Source of the DNA: Deferrisoma camini S3R1
Lineage (GTDB): Bacteria > Desulfobacterota > Deferrisomatia > Deferrisomatales > Deferrisomataceae
Assembly (NCBI RefSeq): GCF_000526155.1
Contig: NZ_JAFN01000001.1
Location: 330,824-394,823 of the forward strand
Length of the DNA stretch: 64,000 nt
Direction: 5' to 3'
Shown: positions 1 through 8,157 of the stretch, piece after piece
Layout of the letters: every line of letters begins with the position of its first letter
How positions within the stretch are numbered: the first letter of the stretch is position 1
The notes under the pieces: generated by a model
The model's input: only the letters and a program-made list of their open reading frames with translations
Databases searched by the model: none
Told to the model about the DNA's origin: nothing
Program-made: the position numbers and the translations under genes

Positions 1-1456
1 TCGCGGCCATGGGGGTGAGGGTCAGGCTCACCAGCAGGCTCGCCAGCAGGGTCAGGGTCACCAGGAACCCGAGCTGCTTGAACAGGATGCCCGCGATGCC
101 CCCCAGGAACACCAGGGGCAGGAACACCGCGATGGTGGTCAGGGTGGAGGCCGACACGGCCAGGCCCACCTCGGAGGCTCCGTCCACGGCCGCCCGGGCC
201 GGGGAGGCCTCGCCCTCCTCCAGGTGGCGGGTGATGTTCTCCAGCACCACGATGGCGTTGTCCACCACCATGCCGATGGCGATGGTCAGGCTCATGATGC
301 TGATCAGGTTCAGGGTGAACCCGAACAGGTACATGGCGAAGAAGGTCACGATCATCGAGAACGGGATCGTGAGCGCCACCACCAGGCTCGGCCGCAGCCG
401 CCGCAGGAACACGAAGGTGACCACCACCACCAGGAGCCCGCCCAGGTACAGGCTGGACTTCAGGTTGTTCACCATGTTCTCGATGTCCTCGGCCGAGTCC
501 ATGATGGTGCCCAGCTTCACGTCGGCCGGGAGGTTGCGCTCGATCTCGGGCAGCCGCCGCCGGATCTCGCGCACCACGTTCACGGTGTTGGCCCCGGACT
601 GCTTCTGGATCATCAGCAGGATGCCGGTGCGGCCGTTGGTGAAGATCTCCTCGTACTTGTCCTTGAACGCGTCGTCCACCCGGGCCACGTCCCCCAGCCG
701 CACTACCCGGCCCCGGCGCACGGCCACCGGCACGGCGGCCAGCTCCCGGGGCGACCGGAACCGGCCCGGCACCCGCACCGGCACGGCCCGCTTGCCGATC
801 TTCACCTCGCCGGCCGGCATGTCCAGGTTCTCGCGCTTCAGGGCCTGCCCCAGGTCGTCCAGCGACAGCCCGTAGGCGGCGAGCCGGTCGTTGTCCACCT
901 CGACCCGGATCTCCCGCTCGAGCCCGCCCCGGATGATCACCGCGCCCACGCCGGGGATGCGCTTCAGAACCGTTGCGATCTGCTTGTCCACGATCTGGTA
1001 CAGGGCCCGGTACGACTCGGTGGCCTCCACCGACAGGAACAGGATCGGGAAGTTGGCCGACGAGAACTTGAACAGCAGGGGGTTCTCGATGTCCTTGGGC
1101 AGGTAGAACTTCGCGATGTCGAGCTTCTCGCGCACGTCGTTGGCGGCCTCGCCCAGGTCCGAGCCCCACTTGAACGTGCAGGTCACCACCGAGAGGCTGT
1201 CCTTGGAGATCGAGGTGATCCGGTCCAGGTTCGACACGATGCTGAGCCGGTCCTCGATCACCTTGGTGACGTTCGACTCCACGTCCCGGGCGTTGGCCCC
1301 CGGGTAGTAGGTGATGACCGAGATGGCCGGCGGGTCGATCCGGGGCAGCAGGTCGATGTCGAGCCGGGGCAGGCTCCACAGGCCGAACAGCAGCAGGGCC
1401 AGCAGGCCCATGAGCACGGCCACGGGCCGCCGGACGGAAAGGGATGGCAGGTTCAT
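1..1456 (-). CDS. RND efflux transporter inner-membrane subunit (partial, N-terminal 485 residues)
   Basis: Inner-membrane proton-driven pump of the AcrB/MdtB type, cut by the left window edge so only the N-terminal half is seen. It starts at the ATG read from 1456, eight bases past the stop of the adaptor gene. The N-terminal membrane helix (after LPSLSVRRPVAVL) is followed by a periplasmic porter region and then the TM3-TM4 block containing GMVVDNAIVVLEN. D399 matches the AcrB proton-relay Asp407, while the neighbouring Asp408 position is Asn400, a variant common in RND pumps of anaerobes. Third gene of a tetR-adaptor-pump operon. The substrate cannot be read from sequence, and no outer-membrane TolC gene is visible here. 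Confidence 0.93.
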   Translation of the reverse strand, partial: MNLPSLSVRRPVAVLMGLLALLLFGLWSLPRLDIDLLPRIDPPAISVITYYPGANARDVESNVTKVIEDRLSIVSNLDRITSISKDSLSVVTCTFKWGSDLGEAANDVREKLDIAKFYLPKDIENPLLFKFSSANFPILFLSVEATESYRALYQIVDKQIATVLKRIPGVGAVIIRGGLEREIRVEVDNDRLAAYGLSLDDLGQALKRENLDMPAGEVKIGKRAVPVRVPGRFRSPRELAAVPVAVRRGRVVRLGDVARVDDAFKDKYEEIFTNGRTGILLMIQKQSGANTVNVVREIRRRLPEIERNLPADVKLGTIMDSAEDIENMVNNLKSSLYLGGLLVVVVTFVFLRRLRPSLVVALTIPFSMIVTFFAMYLFGFTLNLISIMSLTIAIGMVVDNAIVVLENITRHLEEGEASPARAAVDGASEVGLAVSASTLTTIAVFLPLVFLGGIAGILFKQLGFLVTLTLLASLLVSLTLTPMAA

Positions 1457-1463
1457 GGCCGCC

Positions 1464-2594
1464 TCACTCGCCCACGCGCTCGGTCACCCGCACCGCCGCG
1501 CCGGTGCGCACCACGCCCTCGCCCCGCACCACCACGTCCTCGCCCGCCTCGACCCCGGAGAGGATCTCCACCCGGTCCCCCAGGGCCACGCCGGGCTCCA
1601 CGTCCCGGCGCTCGGCCCGCCTTTGGGGCGTGACCACGTACACGAACCACACCCCGCTGCCGGGCACCTTGCGCAGCGCGTCCCGGGGCACGGTCACCCC
1701 CTGGTGGGCGCCCACCTCGATCCGAACCCGGGCGAACATGCCGGGCCTGAGCGGCGTGCCCTTGGCCGGGAGAAGGATCTCCACTTCGCCGGTGTGGGTC
1801 ACCGGGTCGAGCCGGGGCAGCACCCGGGCCACCCGGGCGTCGAACCACCGGTCGCCCAGGGCGTCCACGGCCACCCGGGCCCTCTGGCCCCGCCGCACCC
1901 GGGGAACGTCGGCCTCGGCCACCTGGGCCCGGAGCTTGAGCCGGTCGAGCCGGGCCAGGGTGAGCACGGGCCGGCCCCCGGCAGTGTCGCCCGGGTCCAC
2001 CCGGCGGGCCGTGACCGTGCCGTTCCAGGGGGCCGTGACCACGTGGTAGGTGCGCCGCAGGTCGAGCTCCTCCAGGGTCTTCTCCAGGGCGGTGCGCTCG
2101 GCGTCCAGGGCGACGCGCTCGGCTCGGGCCACCTTGAGTTGGGCCTCCACGTGGTCGAGCTGCTGGCGGGGGCTCACCCCCTGCTCGAACAGGCTGCGGA
2201 ACCGCCCGGTGTCGGCCTCCAACATGCCGATCCGGGCGTCCAAGGCCCGGGCCTTGGCGTCCAGCGCCTCCAGCCGGGCCCTCACGCCCTCGATCTGGGT
2301 GCGCACCAGCTCGTCGTCGAGCCGCACGAGCACCTGGCCCTTGCGCACCCGGTCGCCCTCGTCCACCGCCACCTCGGTCACGTCGACCCCCACCACCCGG
2401 GGCACCAGGTCGGCGGTCTCAAACGGCTCCAGGGTTCCCGTGCCCTCGGCCGTCTCCACGATCCGCTCGGCCCGGGCTCGGGCCACGGCCACGGGCACCT
2501 GGACCGGCGCGGCGTCCTCGGCCCGGCCGGCGGCCGGCACCGCCACCGCCAGGAGCACGAGGCCCCACAACAAGGCTCGGGATGCGCGGCTCAC
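1464..2594 (-). CDS. RND efflux periplasmic adaptor subunit (HlyD/AcrA family)
   Basis: Membrane-fusion protein linking the RND pump to an outer-membrane channel. The 376-residue product begins with a signal peptide (LLWGLVLLAVAVPAAGRA). A barrel/lipoyl half follows, then a long alpha-hairpin (about residues 105-185, rich in RLEALDAKARAL-type heptads) and a C-terminal beta-barrel (about 210-300). The GTG start at 2594-2592 overlaps the TGA of the upstream tetR as GTGA, so translation is probably coupled. The longer reading frame running into tetR is rejected because it would duplicate coding sequence in the opposite role. Together with the next gene it forms a tripartite export system. Confidence 0.93.
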   Translation of the reverse strand: MSRASRALLWGLVLLAVAVPAAGRAEDAAPVQVPVAVARARAERIVETAEGTGTLEPFETADLVPRVVGVDVTEVAVDEGDRVRKGQVLVRLDDELVRTQIEGVRARLEALDAKARALDARIGMLEADTGRFRSLFEQGVSPRQQLDHVEAQLKVARAERVALDAERTALEKTLEELDLRRTYHVVTAPWNGTVTARRVDPGDTAGGRPVLTLARLDRLKLRAQVAEADVPRVRRGQRARVAVDALGDRWFDARVARVLPRLDPVTHTGEVEILLPAKGTPLRPGMFARVRIEVGAHQGVTVPRDALRKVPGSGVWFVYVVTPQRRAERRDVEPGVALGDRVEILSGVEAGEDVVVRGEGVVRTGAAVRVTERVGE

Positions 2595-3181
2595 GGCGAC
2601 ACCCCCTTCCACACGCACCGGGCCACCAGCGCCGGCCGACCGGCCAGCCGGTCGAGGCGATCGTGGTTCAGGTCGTGCTCCACAAAGGTCCACAGGGTGC
2701 CCAGGAAGAACACGGCCGCGTCCTCGGGCCCCAGCCCCGGCGCCAGCTCGGCCCCGCGCCGGGCCAGGAACTGGGCCACCCGGGCCCGGTGGGCCTCGAT
2801 CCGGTCCCAGATCTCGGCCCCGATCACCTGCCGGAACGCCACCCGGCTGCCCAGGGTCTCCTGGGCCACGGCCCGGCACACCAAGGGGTCGGCCTCAACC
2901 CGCTGCACCGCGGTGCGCGCGTAAGCCTCCAGGGCCTCGGGCAGGCTGGCCGGGGGGGCGTCGAGCACCTGCTCCGTGGCCTCGAACAGCCCGGTCAGGA
3001 ACCGGTCCACCATGGCCCGGAACAGGGCCTCCTTGCTGGGGAAGTGCTTGTACAGGGTGCCCACCCCCATGCCCGCCTCCCGGGCGATCTCGGCCATCTG
3101 AGCGCCGTTGAACCCTCCGTGGGCGAACTTGCGGGCGGCCACCGCCAAAATCGTCTCTCGGGCGTTGTCCAGGGAACCCAT
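2591..3181 (-). CDS. TetR/AcrR family transcriptional regulator
   Basis: A 196-residue one-component repressor. The N-terminal helix-turn-helix lies at about residues 26-48, with the family signature GVGTLYKHFPSK, and is followed by an all-helical ligand-binding domain. It is first in the operon, overlaps the adaptor gene by 4 nt, and starts ten bases from a perfect 13+4+13 palindrome (3191-3220). The simplest reading is an autoregulated local repressor of the efflux genes, released when the pump substrate binds. The ligand is unknown. Confidence 0.93.
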   Translation of the reverse strand: MGSLDNARETILAVAARKFAHGGFNGAQMAEIAREAGMGVGTLYKHFPSKEALFRAMVDRFLTGLFEATEQVLDAPPASLPEALEAYARTAVQRVEADPLVCRAVAQETLGSRVAFRQVIGAEIWDRIEAHRARVAQFLARRGAELAPGLGPEDAAVFFLGTLWTFVEHDLNHDRLDRLAGRPALVARCVWKGVSP

Positions 3182-3190
3182 GGGTCGTCC

Positions 3191-3220
3191 TCCCGGTTCG
3201 AATTGTGATTCGAACCGGGA
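3191..3220. promoter_or_regulatory. Perfect 30-bp palindrome, probable TetR-family operator
   Basis: Arms of 13 bp (TCCCGGTTCGAAT and its exact reverse complement) separated by TGTG, ending 10 bp upstream of the tetR start. Size, symmetry and placement fit a TetR-type operator overlapping the promoter and leader of the efflux operon. The binding assignment is inferred. Confidence 0.75.
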
Positions 3221-3703
3221 TTCTGGACCCGCCCGCAGCGATTGTCAACCCCTGCGGCCCGTTGCTGAGCGAAGAATCTCCCGTCAGGCCCCCGCGGCGC
3301 CGGCAACGGCTCTCCACCCGGCCCTTTGCCCCTGAGCAGGGGGCGATCGCTCCTATTCAACCGCTGGGTGGCGAGGCTTAAGTATTGCCAGACTGGTGCG
3401 CTTTCCCCTCGGGGAGTGCGGGGTGGGGGCCTGGTGGAGCGCCGGGTGCGGCCCCTTCGCTCGCCGCGCCCCCCGAATGTCCGGATCGCCTCCGGATCCC
3501 AAGGTTTCCGCTATCGTGGCTTGGATGGGCGGGTAAGCGGCGGCATGAGAAGGCGCGGCGATCGGATGCCGCACTCGCGCCCGGCCGGAACCAGGCCCCC
3601 ACCCCGCACCCTGGCGATACGTTTGGGGGTCTTGTTGACCCGGCGGCAAGATAGGCGCGTCACCTCGGAGGGCGGGGCAAGGGACCTGCCTCCGGGTCCA
3701 ACG
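3221..3703. other. Gene-free repeat-rich gap between tetR and speD
   Basis: No convincing gene is seen. From about 3280 to 3360 lies a decayed copy of the right end of the 187-bp element (compare GGCTCTCCACCCGGCCCTTTGCCCC with the copy ending at 10807). A full-length diverged copy follows at 3420-3605. At 3675-3695 is a fragment of its left end (GGGGCAAGGGACCTG). Reading frames here are short and follow repeat sequence. Confidence 0.6.
3420..3605 (-). repeat. 187-bp-class inverted-repeat element, diverged copy
   Basis: Bounded by a perfect 16-bp inverted repeat (GGGGTGGGGGCCTGGT at 3420-3435 and its complement at 3590-3605). The interior resembles the copies at 10621-10807 and 36929-37115, for example GAGCGCCGGGTGCGGCCCC and the GCGCCCGGCCGGA block near the right end. 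Total length of 186 bp is almost the same as the other copies. The terminal arms differ in sequence from the other copies but still pair perfectly. Orientation follows the copy at 36929, opposite to the one at 10621. Confidence 0.65.
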
Positions 3704-3728
3704 AAAAAGGCCCCGCGGATGCGGGGCC
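3704..3728 (-). terminator. Rho-independent terminator of speD
   Basis: Read on the minus strand: an 8-bp stem GGCCCCGC / GCGGGGCC with a 4-base loop, followed directly by TTTTT. It lies 30 bases after the speD stop. Confidence 0.85.
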
Positions 3729-3757
3729 TCGGGGGCGGGGCGAAGGCGGCCGGCGGG

Positions 3758-4189
3758 TCAGGCGTTGCCGTCGATGATGCGGAGCTGGGGGGCGGTCGGG
3801 TCGTCGCCGGTCCACACGGTCTCCTCCCCCTGGTCCGGGCCCACGAACCGGGCCACCTCCCGGATGCGCACGTCGCCCAGGTCGAGCTCCTCCCGCAGGT
3901 ACCGCAGCAGGTCGGCGGGGTTGGTCTCGCCGCAGGTGAACACGTCCAGGGCCACCAGTCCGTCGTCCGCGTAGCTGTGGGCCGACACGTGGCTCTCGTC
4001 CAGGAGCACCATGGCCGTGAACCCGGGGGGGGAGTTGTGCCCGAAGTGGTACCTCACCTGCGAGATCACGTTGGCGCCGGCGCGGGTGGCGGCCCGGGCC
4101 ATGGCCTCGAGGAACCGCTTGTCGTCCAGGCACACCTCCCGGTCCACGTTCCAGCAGTCCACAAGAAGATGGCGGCCCTTGCTGTTCAT
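3758..4189 (-). CDS. speD: S-adenosylmethionine decarboxylase proenzyme
   Basis: Pyruvoyl enzyme that makes decarboxylated SAM, the aminopropyl donor for spermidine. The 143-residue product has the usual size of the short bacterial class. The self-cleavage site is within ESHVSAHS: Ser66 should become the pyruvoyl group, and His71 and Cys86 (in FTCGE) keep the spacing of the processing and catalytic residues of the Thermotoga enzyme. The ATG at 4189 is chosen because GGAGGGG lies 7 nt before it; the upstream extension has no domain content. It is a single-gene unit with its own promoter and terminator. No spermidine synthase gene is adjacent. Confidence 0.96.
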   Translation of the reverse strand: MNSKGRHLLVDCWNVDREVCLDDKRFLEAMARAATRAGANVISQVRYHFGHNSPPGFTAMVLLDESHVSAHSYADDGLVALDVFTCGETNPADLLRYLREELDLGDVRIREVARFVGPDQGEETVWTGDDPTAPQLRIIDGNA

Positions 4190-4238
4190 GGCGATCCCCT
4201 CCGTGCTCGGAGCCCCTAGTACGGTGCAAAGCCGCGTC

Positions 4239-4266
4239 ATTATAGGGACCGGCCGCCGGAAGTAAA
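4239..4266 (-). promoter_or_regulatory. Sigma-70-type promoter of speD
   Basis: On the minus strand TTTACT (4266-4261) and a consensus TATAAT (4244-4239) are 16 bp apart, giving a leader of about 40 nt before the speD start. Confidence 0.75.
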
Positions 4267-4319
4267 GAAAAAAATGGTCCGCGGCCCCCACCCGGACGCC
4301 GCCGTTGTCGCCCGGCAGA

Positions 4320-4786
4320 CCCTGTGTTAGGTTTCGGCAGTCCGGGAGTCAGAGGACAGCTCGGGTGGGCCGCCGGGCGGCCTGTTTACGGGGTACAGAC
4401 TTTGTGTGCGTCTCGGTCCGAGCGCTGCGTGCGGGGCATGGGTTTCAGGGACCAGATTTCAGTGGACAGAGGACAGCAACATCCCGAAAAACGGGCTGGT
4501 TTCTCGGAGACATCCTAATAATAAGGTCATCCGATAGCCTTCCCCTGTCCTCCGTCTACTGAATTCTGTCCACTGACACGGCCGCGCCCGGCTCTCCGAC
4601 AGGTCCCTTGCCCTCCGAGATGGTGAGGTGAGGCCAAAGAGGCGTGATCACGCTTGGAATGCTGGGAGATCACGGAGGGTTTCAAGCCTTCTAGCCTTCC
4701 CGTTTCCTAGCCTCCCAGCGGGCCGAAGGCCCCAGACCGACGACCGTTGACGGTAGACCGACGACCGAAGTCGAGGAGGAGAATCC
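4320..4786. repeat. Intergenic repeat mosaic upstream of plsY
   Basis: No gene is seen. In order: a TG-x4-C heptamer element with inverted arms (4459-4476 and 4545-4576); the right-end fragment of the 187-bp element (CCGGCTCTCCGACAGGTCCCTTGCCC, about 4587-4613); a ~65-bp companion module (4621-4689); octamer repeats of the CTAGCCTCC type (4684-4718); and a GGGCCGAAGGCCC hairpin (4720-4732) with CGACCG heptamers up to 4769. The last heptamer abuts the plsY ribosome-binding site GAGGAGGAG. Confidence 0.75.
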
Positions 4787-5377
4787 GTGCGTTGGTTGGT
4801 GCTCGTGGTGTTCGCCTACCTGTTGGGTTCCGTGCCCACCGGGCTGGTGCTGGCCAAGGCGTTCGGTCTCGGGGATCCCCGCCGGGGAGGCTCCGGCAAC
4901 ATCGGGGCCACCAACGTGGGCCGCACCCTGGGCAAGAAGTGGGGGGCGGTGACCCTGCTCGGCGACGCCTTGAAGGGATTCATTCCCACGGCGCTGGCGC
5001 TGGGGGCGTTCTCGTCGCCGTGGGCCGTGGTGAGCGTGGGGTTCGCGGCGTATCTGGGCCACCTGTTTCCCCTGTACCTGCGGTTCAAGGGCGGCAAAGG
5101 GGTGGCCACGGGCCTGGGGGTGTTCCTGGCCCTGGCGCCGGGCAGCGTATTCTGGGCCGCGGTGGTGTTTGCCGTGCTGGTGTGGCGGTTCCGCTGGGTG
5201 AGCCTGGGCAGCCTGGGGGCGGCCGCTGCCCTGCCCCTGATCCTGGCCTTTTTCGGCCACCCGCTCGCCGTGGTGGTGCTGGGCCTGGCGGTCGGGGGAT
5301 TCACCTTCTGGACCCATCGGGCCAACATCGAGCGGCTCCTGGACGGCGCCGAGCACCGCGTGGGGCAACCGGGATGA
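4787..5377 (+). CDS. plsY: Acyl-phosphate:glycerol-3-phosphate acyltransferase
   Basis: Integral membrane enzyme that transfers the acyl group from acyl-phosphate to glycerol-3-phosphate, the first committed step of phospholipid synthesis. The 196-residue product has five or so hydrophobic helices and the family motifs SGNIGATNVGR (residues 36-46) and FKGGKGVATGLG (about 102-113). GTG start with an excellent GAGGAGGAG six bases upstream. Its TGA overlaps the ATG of selA (ATGA), so the two are co-translated despite unrelated functions. Confidence 0.97.
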   Translation: MRWLVLVVFAYLLGSVPTGLVLAKAFGLGDPRRGGSGNIGATNVGRTLGKKWGAVTLLGDALKGFIPTALALGAFSSPWAVVSVGFAAYLGHLFPLYLRFKGGKGVATGLGVFLALAPGSVFWAAVVFAVLVWRFRWVSLGSLGAAAALPLILAFFGHPLAVVVLGLAVGGFTFWTHRANIERLLDGAEHRVGQPG

Positions 5378-6786
5378 GCGCAGCCGAGGCCCTCAGGCGG
5401 CTGCCCGCGGTGGATCGGGTGCTCCAGCACCCCGAGGTGCGCGCGGCCGTGGAGCGGGGCGACCTGCCCCGGCCCGCCGTGGTCGAGGCCGCCCGGGAGG
5501 TGCTCGAGCGGATCCGGAGCCGGGTGCGGGAGGGCGGGGGGGACGTGCCCGGCCTCGACGAGGTGGCCCGCCAGACCCTGGCCCGGGCCGGCCGGCGGGT
5601 GGCGCCCCGGCTGGGTCGGGTGATCAACGCCACGGGCGTGGTGCTCCACACGAACCTGGGGCGGGCCCCGTTGGCCGAGGAGGCGCGCGAGGCCCTGCTG
5701 CGTGCGGCTGGGTACTGCAACGTGGAGTTCCGGCTGGCCACTGGCGAGCGCGGCCACCGCCACGAGGTGGTGGAGGAGGTGCTCCGGGAGCTCACCGGCG
5801 CGGAGGCGGCCTGCGTGGTGAACAACAACGCCGCGGCCGTGCTGTTGGGGCTCTCGGCCCTGGCCCGGGACCGGGAGGTGGTGGTGAGCCGGGGCGAGCT
5901 CGTGGAGATCGGAGGGTCGTTTCGGGTGCCCGACGTCATGGCCCAGAGCGGGGCCGTGCTCCGGGAGGTGGGCACCACCAACAAGACCCATCTCGATGAT
6001 TACGAGCGGGCGATCGGGCCGGACACGGCCCTGCTGCTCAAGGTGCACACCTCCAACTACCGGATCCTCGGGTTCACCGCGTCCGTGCCGGCGGCCGACC
6101 TGGTGCGACTGGCCCGGGCTCACGGGCTGGCCGTGATGGAGGACCTGGGGAGCGGGTGCTTCGTGGACCTGGCCGGGGTCGGGGTCGAGCCCGAGCCGAC
6201 GGTGGCCGAGGCCGTGGCGGCGGGGGTGGACCTGGTCACCTTCTCGGGCGACAAGCTGCTGGGCGGACCCCAGGCCGGCATCCTGGTGGGCCGCCGGGCC
6301 GCGGTGGATGCGTGCGCCCGCCACCCCCTGATGCGGGCCCTCCGGCCCGACAAGTTGACCCTGGCCGCCCTGGAGGCCACCCTGGGGCTGTACCGGGACC
6401 CGACGCGGGTGCTCGAGCGGGTGCCGGCGCTTCGGATGCTGTCCGCGTCCCTGGGGGAGCTGGAGGCCCGGGCCCGGGGCCTGGCAAGGGAGCTCGCCGA
6501 GCGGGTGGGCTCCCGGGCCGAGGTGGGGATGGCCCGGGACGTGTCCCGGGTGGGCGGCGGGGCCCTGCCCCTGGCGGAGCTCCCCACCTGGGTGGTGGAG
6601 ATCCGGCCGGCGGGGGGCGGGGTGTCCGAGCTGGAGGCCCGGCTCCGGCGGCGCCGGCCGCCGGTGGTGGGCCGGGTACGCGAGGGGGTTTTGGTTCTCG
6701 ACCCGCGCACGGTGGAGACCGAGGAGGAAGCGGATCTGGTCGAAGCCGTGGCCCGGGCTCTGGATTCGACGGAGGAGCAGAGATGA
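5374..6786 (+). CDS. selA: L-seryl-tRNA(Sec) selenium transferase
   Basis: PLP enzyme converting seryl-tRNA(Sec) to selenocysteinyl-tRNA(Sec), implying that the organism makes selenoproteins. The 470-residue length is normal for SelA. VINATGVVLHTNLGRAPL near residue 84 and SGDKLLGGPQAG with the PLP-binding Lys294 are diagnostic. Start and stop both overlap neighbours as ATGA (plsY before, lemA after). selB, selD and selC are not in this window, and no in-frame UGA readthrough gene was recognised here. Confidence 0.97.
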   Translation: MSAAEALRRLPAVDRVLQHPEVRAAVERGDLPRPAVVEAAREVLERIRSRVREGGGDVPGLDEVARQTLARAGRRVAPRLGRVINATGVVLHTNLGRAPLAEEAREALLRAAGYCNVEFRLATGERGHRHEVVEEVLRELTGAEAACVVNNNAAAVLLGLSALARDREVVVSRGELVEIGGSFRVPDVMAQSGAVLREVGTTNKTHLDDYERAIGPDTALLLKVHTSNYRILGFTASVPAADLVRLARAHGLAVMEDLGSGCFVDLAGVGVEPEPTVAEAVAAGVDLVTFSGDKLLGGPQAGILVGRRAAVDACARHPLMRALRPDKLTLAALEATLGLYRDPTRVLERVPALRMLSASLGELEARARGLARELAERVGSRAEVGMARDVSRVGGGALPLAELPTWVVEIRPAGGGVSELEARLRRRRPPVVGRVREGVLVLDPRTVETEEEADLVEAVARALDSTEEQR

Positions 6787-7373
6787 AGAAGGGATGGATC
6801 GCGCTGGGCGCCGTGGTTCTGGCGGTGCTCTTGGCCTACGGGTGGGTCAAGGGGACCTACAACGGGCTGGTGGCGGCCGAGGAGCAGGTGGCCAAGGCCT
6901 GGGCCGACGTGGAGAGCTCCTACCAGCGGCGGGCCGACCTGATCCCCAACCTGGTGGAGACGGTCAAGGGGTATGCGGCCCACGAGAAGGACGTGCTGAC
7001 CCAGGTCACCGAGGCGCGCAGCCGGGTGGGCCAGATCCGGGTGGACGCCCGGGGGCTCACCCCCGGGGCCCTCGAACAGTTCCGCAAGGCCCAGCAGGGG
7101 CTGTCCGGGGCGCTGTCGCGCCTGCTGGCCGTGGCCGAGCGCTACCCCGACCTGAAGGCGAACCAGAACTTCCTGGACCTGCAGACCCAGCTCGAGGGCA
7201 CCGAGAACCGGATCAACGTGGCCCGCACCCGGTACAACGAGGCGGCCCGGGCCTACAACACCCGGATCCGGTCGTTTCCGGCCAACCTGTTCGCCCGGGC
7301 GTTCGGGTTCGAGCCCAAGCCCTACTTCCAGGCAGAGGAGGGCGCCCAGACGGTGCCCAAGGTGAGGTTCTGA
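6783..7373 (+). CDS. LemA family protein
   Basis: A 196-residue membrane-anchored helical protein: an N-terminal transmembrane segment (residues 5-23), then the LemA domain with YNGLVAAEEQVAKAWADVE, RRADLIPNLVETVKGYA and the C-terminal YNEAARAYNTRIRSFP block. LemA proteins are usually encoded with TPM-domain proteins, as here. Their biochemical role is not settled. The start overlaps the selA stop (ATGA). Confidence 0.95.
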   Translation: MKKGWIALGAVVLAVLLAYGWVKGTYNGLVAAEEQVAKAWADVESSYQRRADLIPNLVETVKGYAAHEKDVLTQVTEARSRVGQIRVDARGLTPGALEQFRKAQQGLSGALSRLLAVAERYPDLKANQNFLDLQTQLEGTENRINVARTRYNEAARAYNTRIRSFPANLFARAFGFEPKPYFQAEEGAQTVPKVRF

Positions 7374-7374
7374 C

Positions 7375-7413
7375 GTGGTCGTCGGTCTACGGTCGTCGGT
7401 CATCGGTCGGTGG
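7375..7413 (+). repeat. CGGTCGT-type heptamer array inside the 5' end of the TPM gene
   Basis: GGTCGTCGGTCTACGGTCGT-like heptamers in the same register family as those at 40914-40976 (inverse of the arrays at 4733 and 29227). Here they are translated as the N-terminal residues of the TPM protein. Confidence 0.7.
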
Positions 7414-8154
7414 GGAGCGCGTCTTGGAATCTTGGGGGTGGTGTGGCTCGCCTTTGCGGCGGCTGCCGCCGGCCTGGAGGTGCCGCCCCGGCCCCTCGGG
7501 CGGGTGAGCGACTTCGCCGGACTCCTGAAACCCCAGGAACGCGCCCGGATCGAGGCCCGACTCGCGGAGATCGAGCGCACCACCTCGAACCAGTTCGCGG
7601 TGGCGATCTTCCCGAGCCTGGAGGGCGAGGACCTGGAGGACTTCTCGATCCGGCTCGCCGAGGCCTGGAAGATCGGGCAGAAGGGGCGGGACAACGGGCT
7701 GATCCTGCTGGTGTTCCCGAAGGAGCGTAAGGTCCGGATCGAGGTGGGGTACGGCCTGGAGGGGGCGATCCCCGACGTCCTGGCCGGCCGGGTGATCCGG
7801 GACGTGCTGGCTCCCCGGTTCCGCAAGGGGGACTATGCCGGGGGCATCCTGGCCGCGGTGGACGCCCTGGATAAGGCCAGCCGGGGGGAGTTCGAGGCCA
7901 CGCCCCAGGCGAAGAACAAGGGCGTGCCCCCCCAGGTCCTGGGCATCTTTCCCTTCATCCTGTTCGTGCTGCTGTTCCTGGCGGCCGCGTCCCGGTCGCG
8001 CTCGGCCCACATCGGCGGCCGCGGGGTGCGCCGCGGCGGGTTCTGGTGGTTCGGCCCGGGCGGGGGCTTCGGGGGCAGAGGTGGGTTCGGCGGGGGCGGC
8101 TTCGGGGGCGGTGGCGGGGGATTCGGCGGCGGCGGCGCCAGCGGAGGGTGGTGA
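7375..8154 (+). CDS. TPM-domain membrane protein with glycine-rich tail
   Basis: A 259-residue protein with a signal-anchor, a TPM domain (about residues 44-165, with VSDFAGLLKPQERARIE, TTSNQFAVAIF and VEVGYGLEGAIPD), a transmembrane helix (about 183-201) and a long low-complexity Gly/Phe tail. This layout is typical of YgcG-type partners of LemA. The GTG start at 7375 follows GGTGAGG. The first 13 or so codons consist of a heptamer array (GTCGTCGGTCTACGGTCGTC), so the repeat supplies the N-terminus. An alternative is TTG 7432, but that leaves a very short signal segment. Confidence 0.88.
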   Translation: MVVGLRSSVIGRWGARLGILGVVWLAFAAAAAGLEVPPRPLGRVSDFAGLLKPQERARIEARLAEIERTTSNQFAVAIFPSLEGEDLEDFSIRLAEAWKIGQKGRDNGLILLVFPKERKVRIEVGYGLEGAIPDVLAGRVIRDVLAPRFRKGDYAGGILAAVDALDKASRGEFEATPQAKNKGVPPQVLGIFPFILFVLLFLAAASRSRSAHIGGRGVRRGGFWWFGPGGGFGGRGGFGGGGFGGGGGGFGGGGASGGW

Positions 8155-8157
8155 ACC

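Noticed and set aside
4320..4560. Small plus-strand frames in the plsY upstream gap
   Set aside because: They follow repeat sequence and have no ribosome-binding site or recognisable product.
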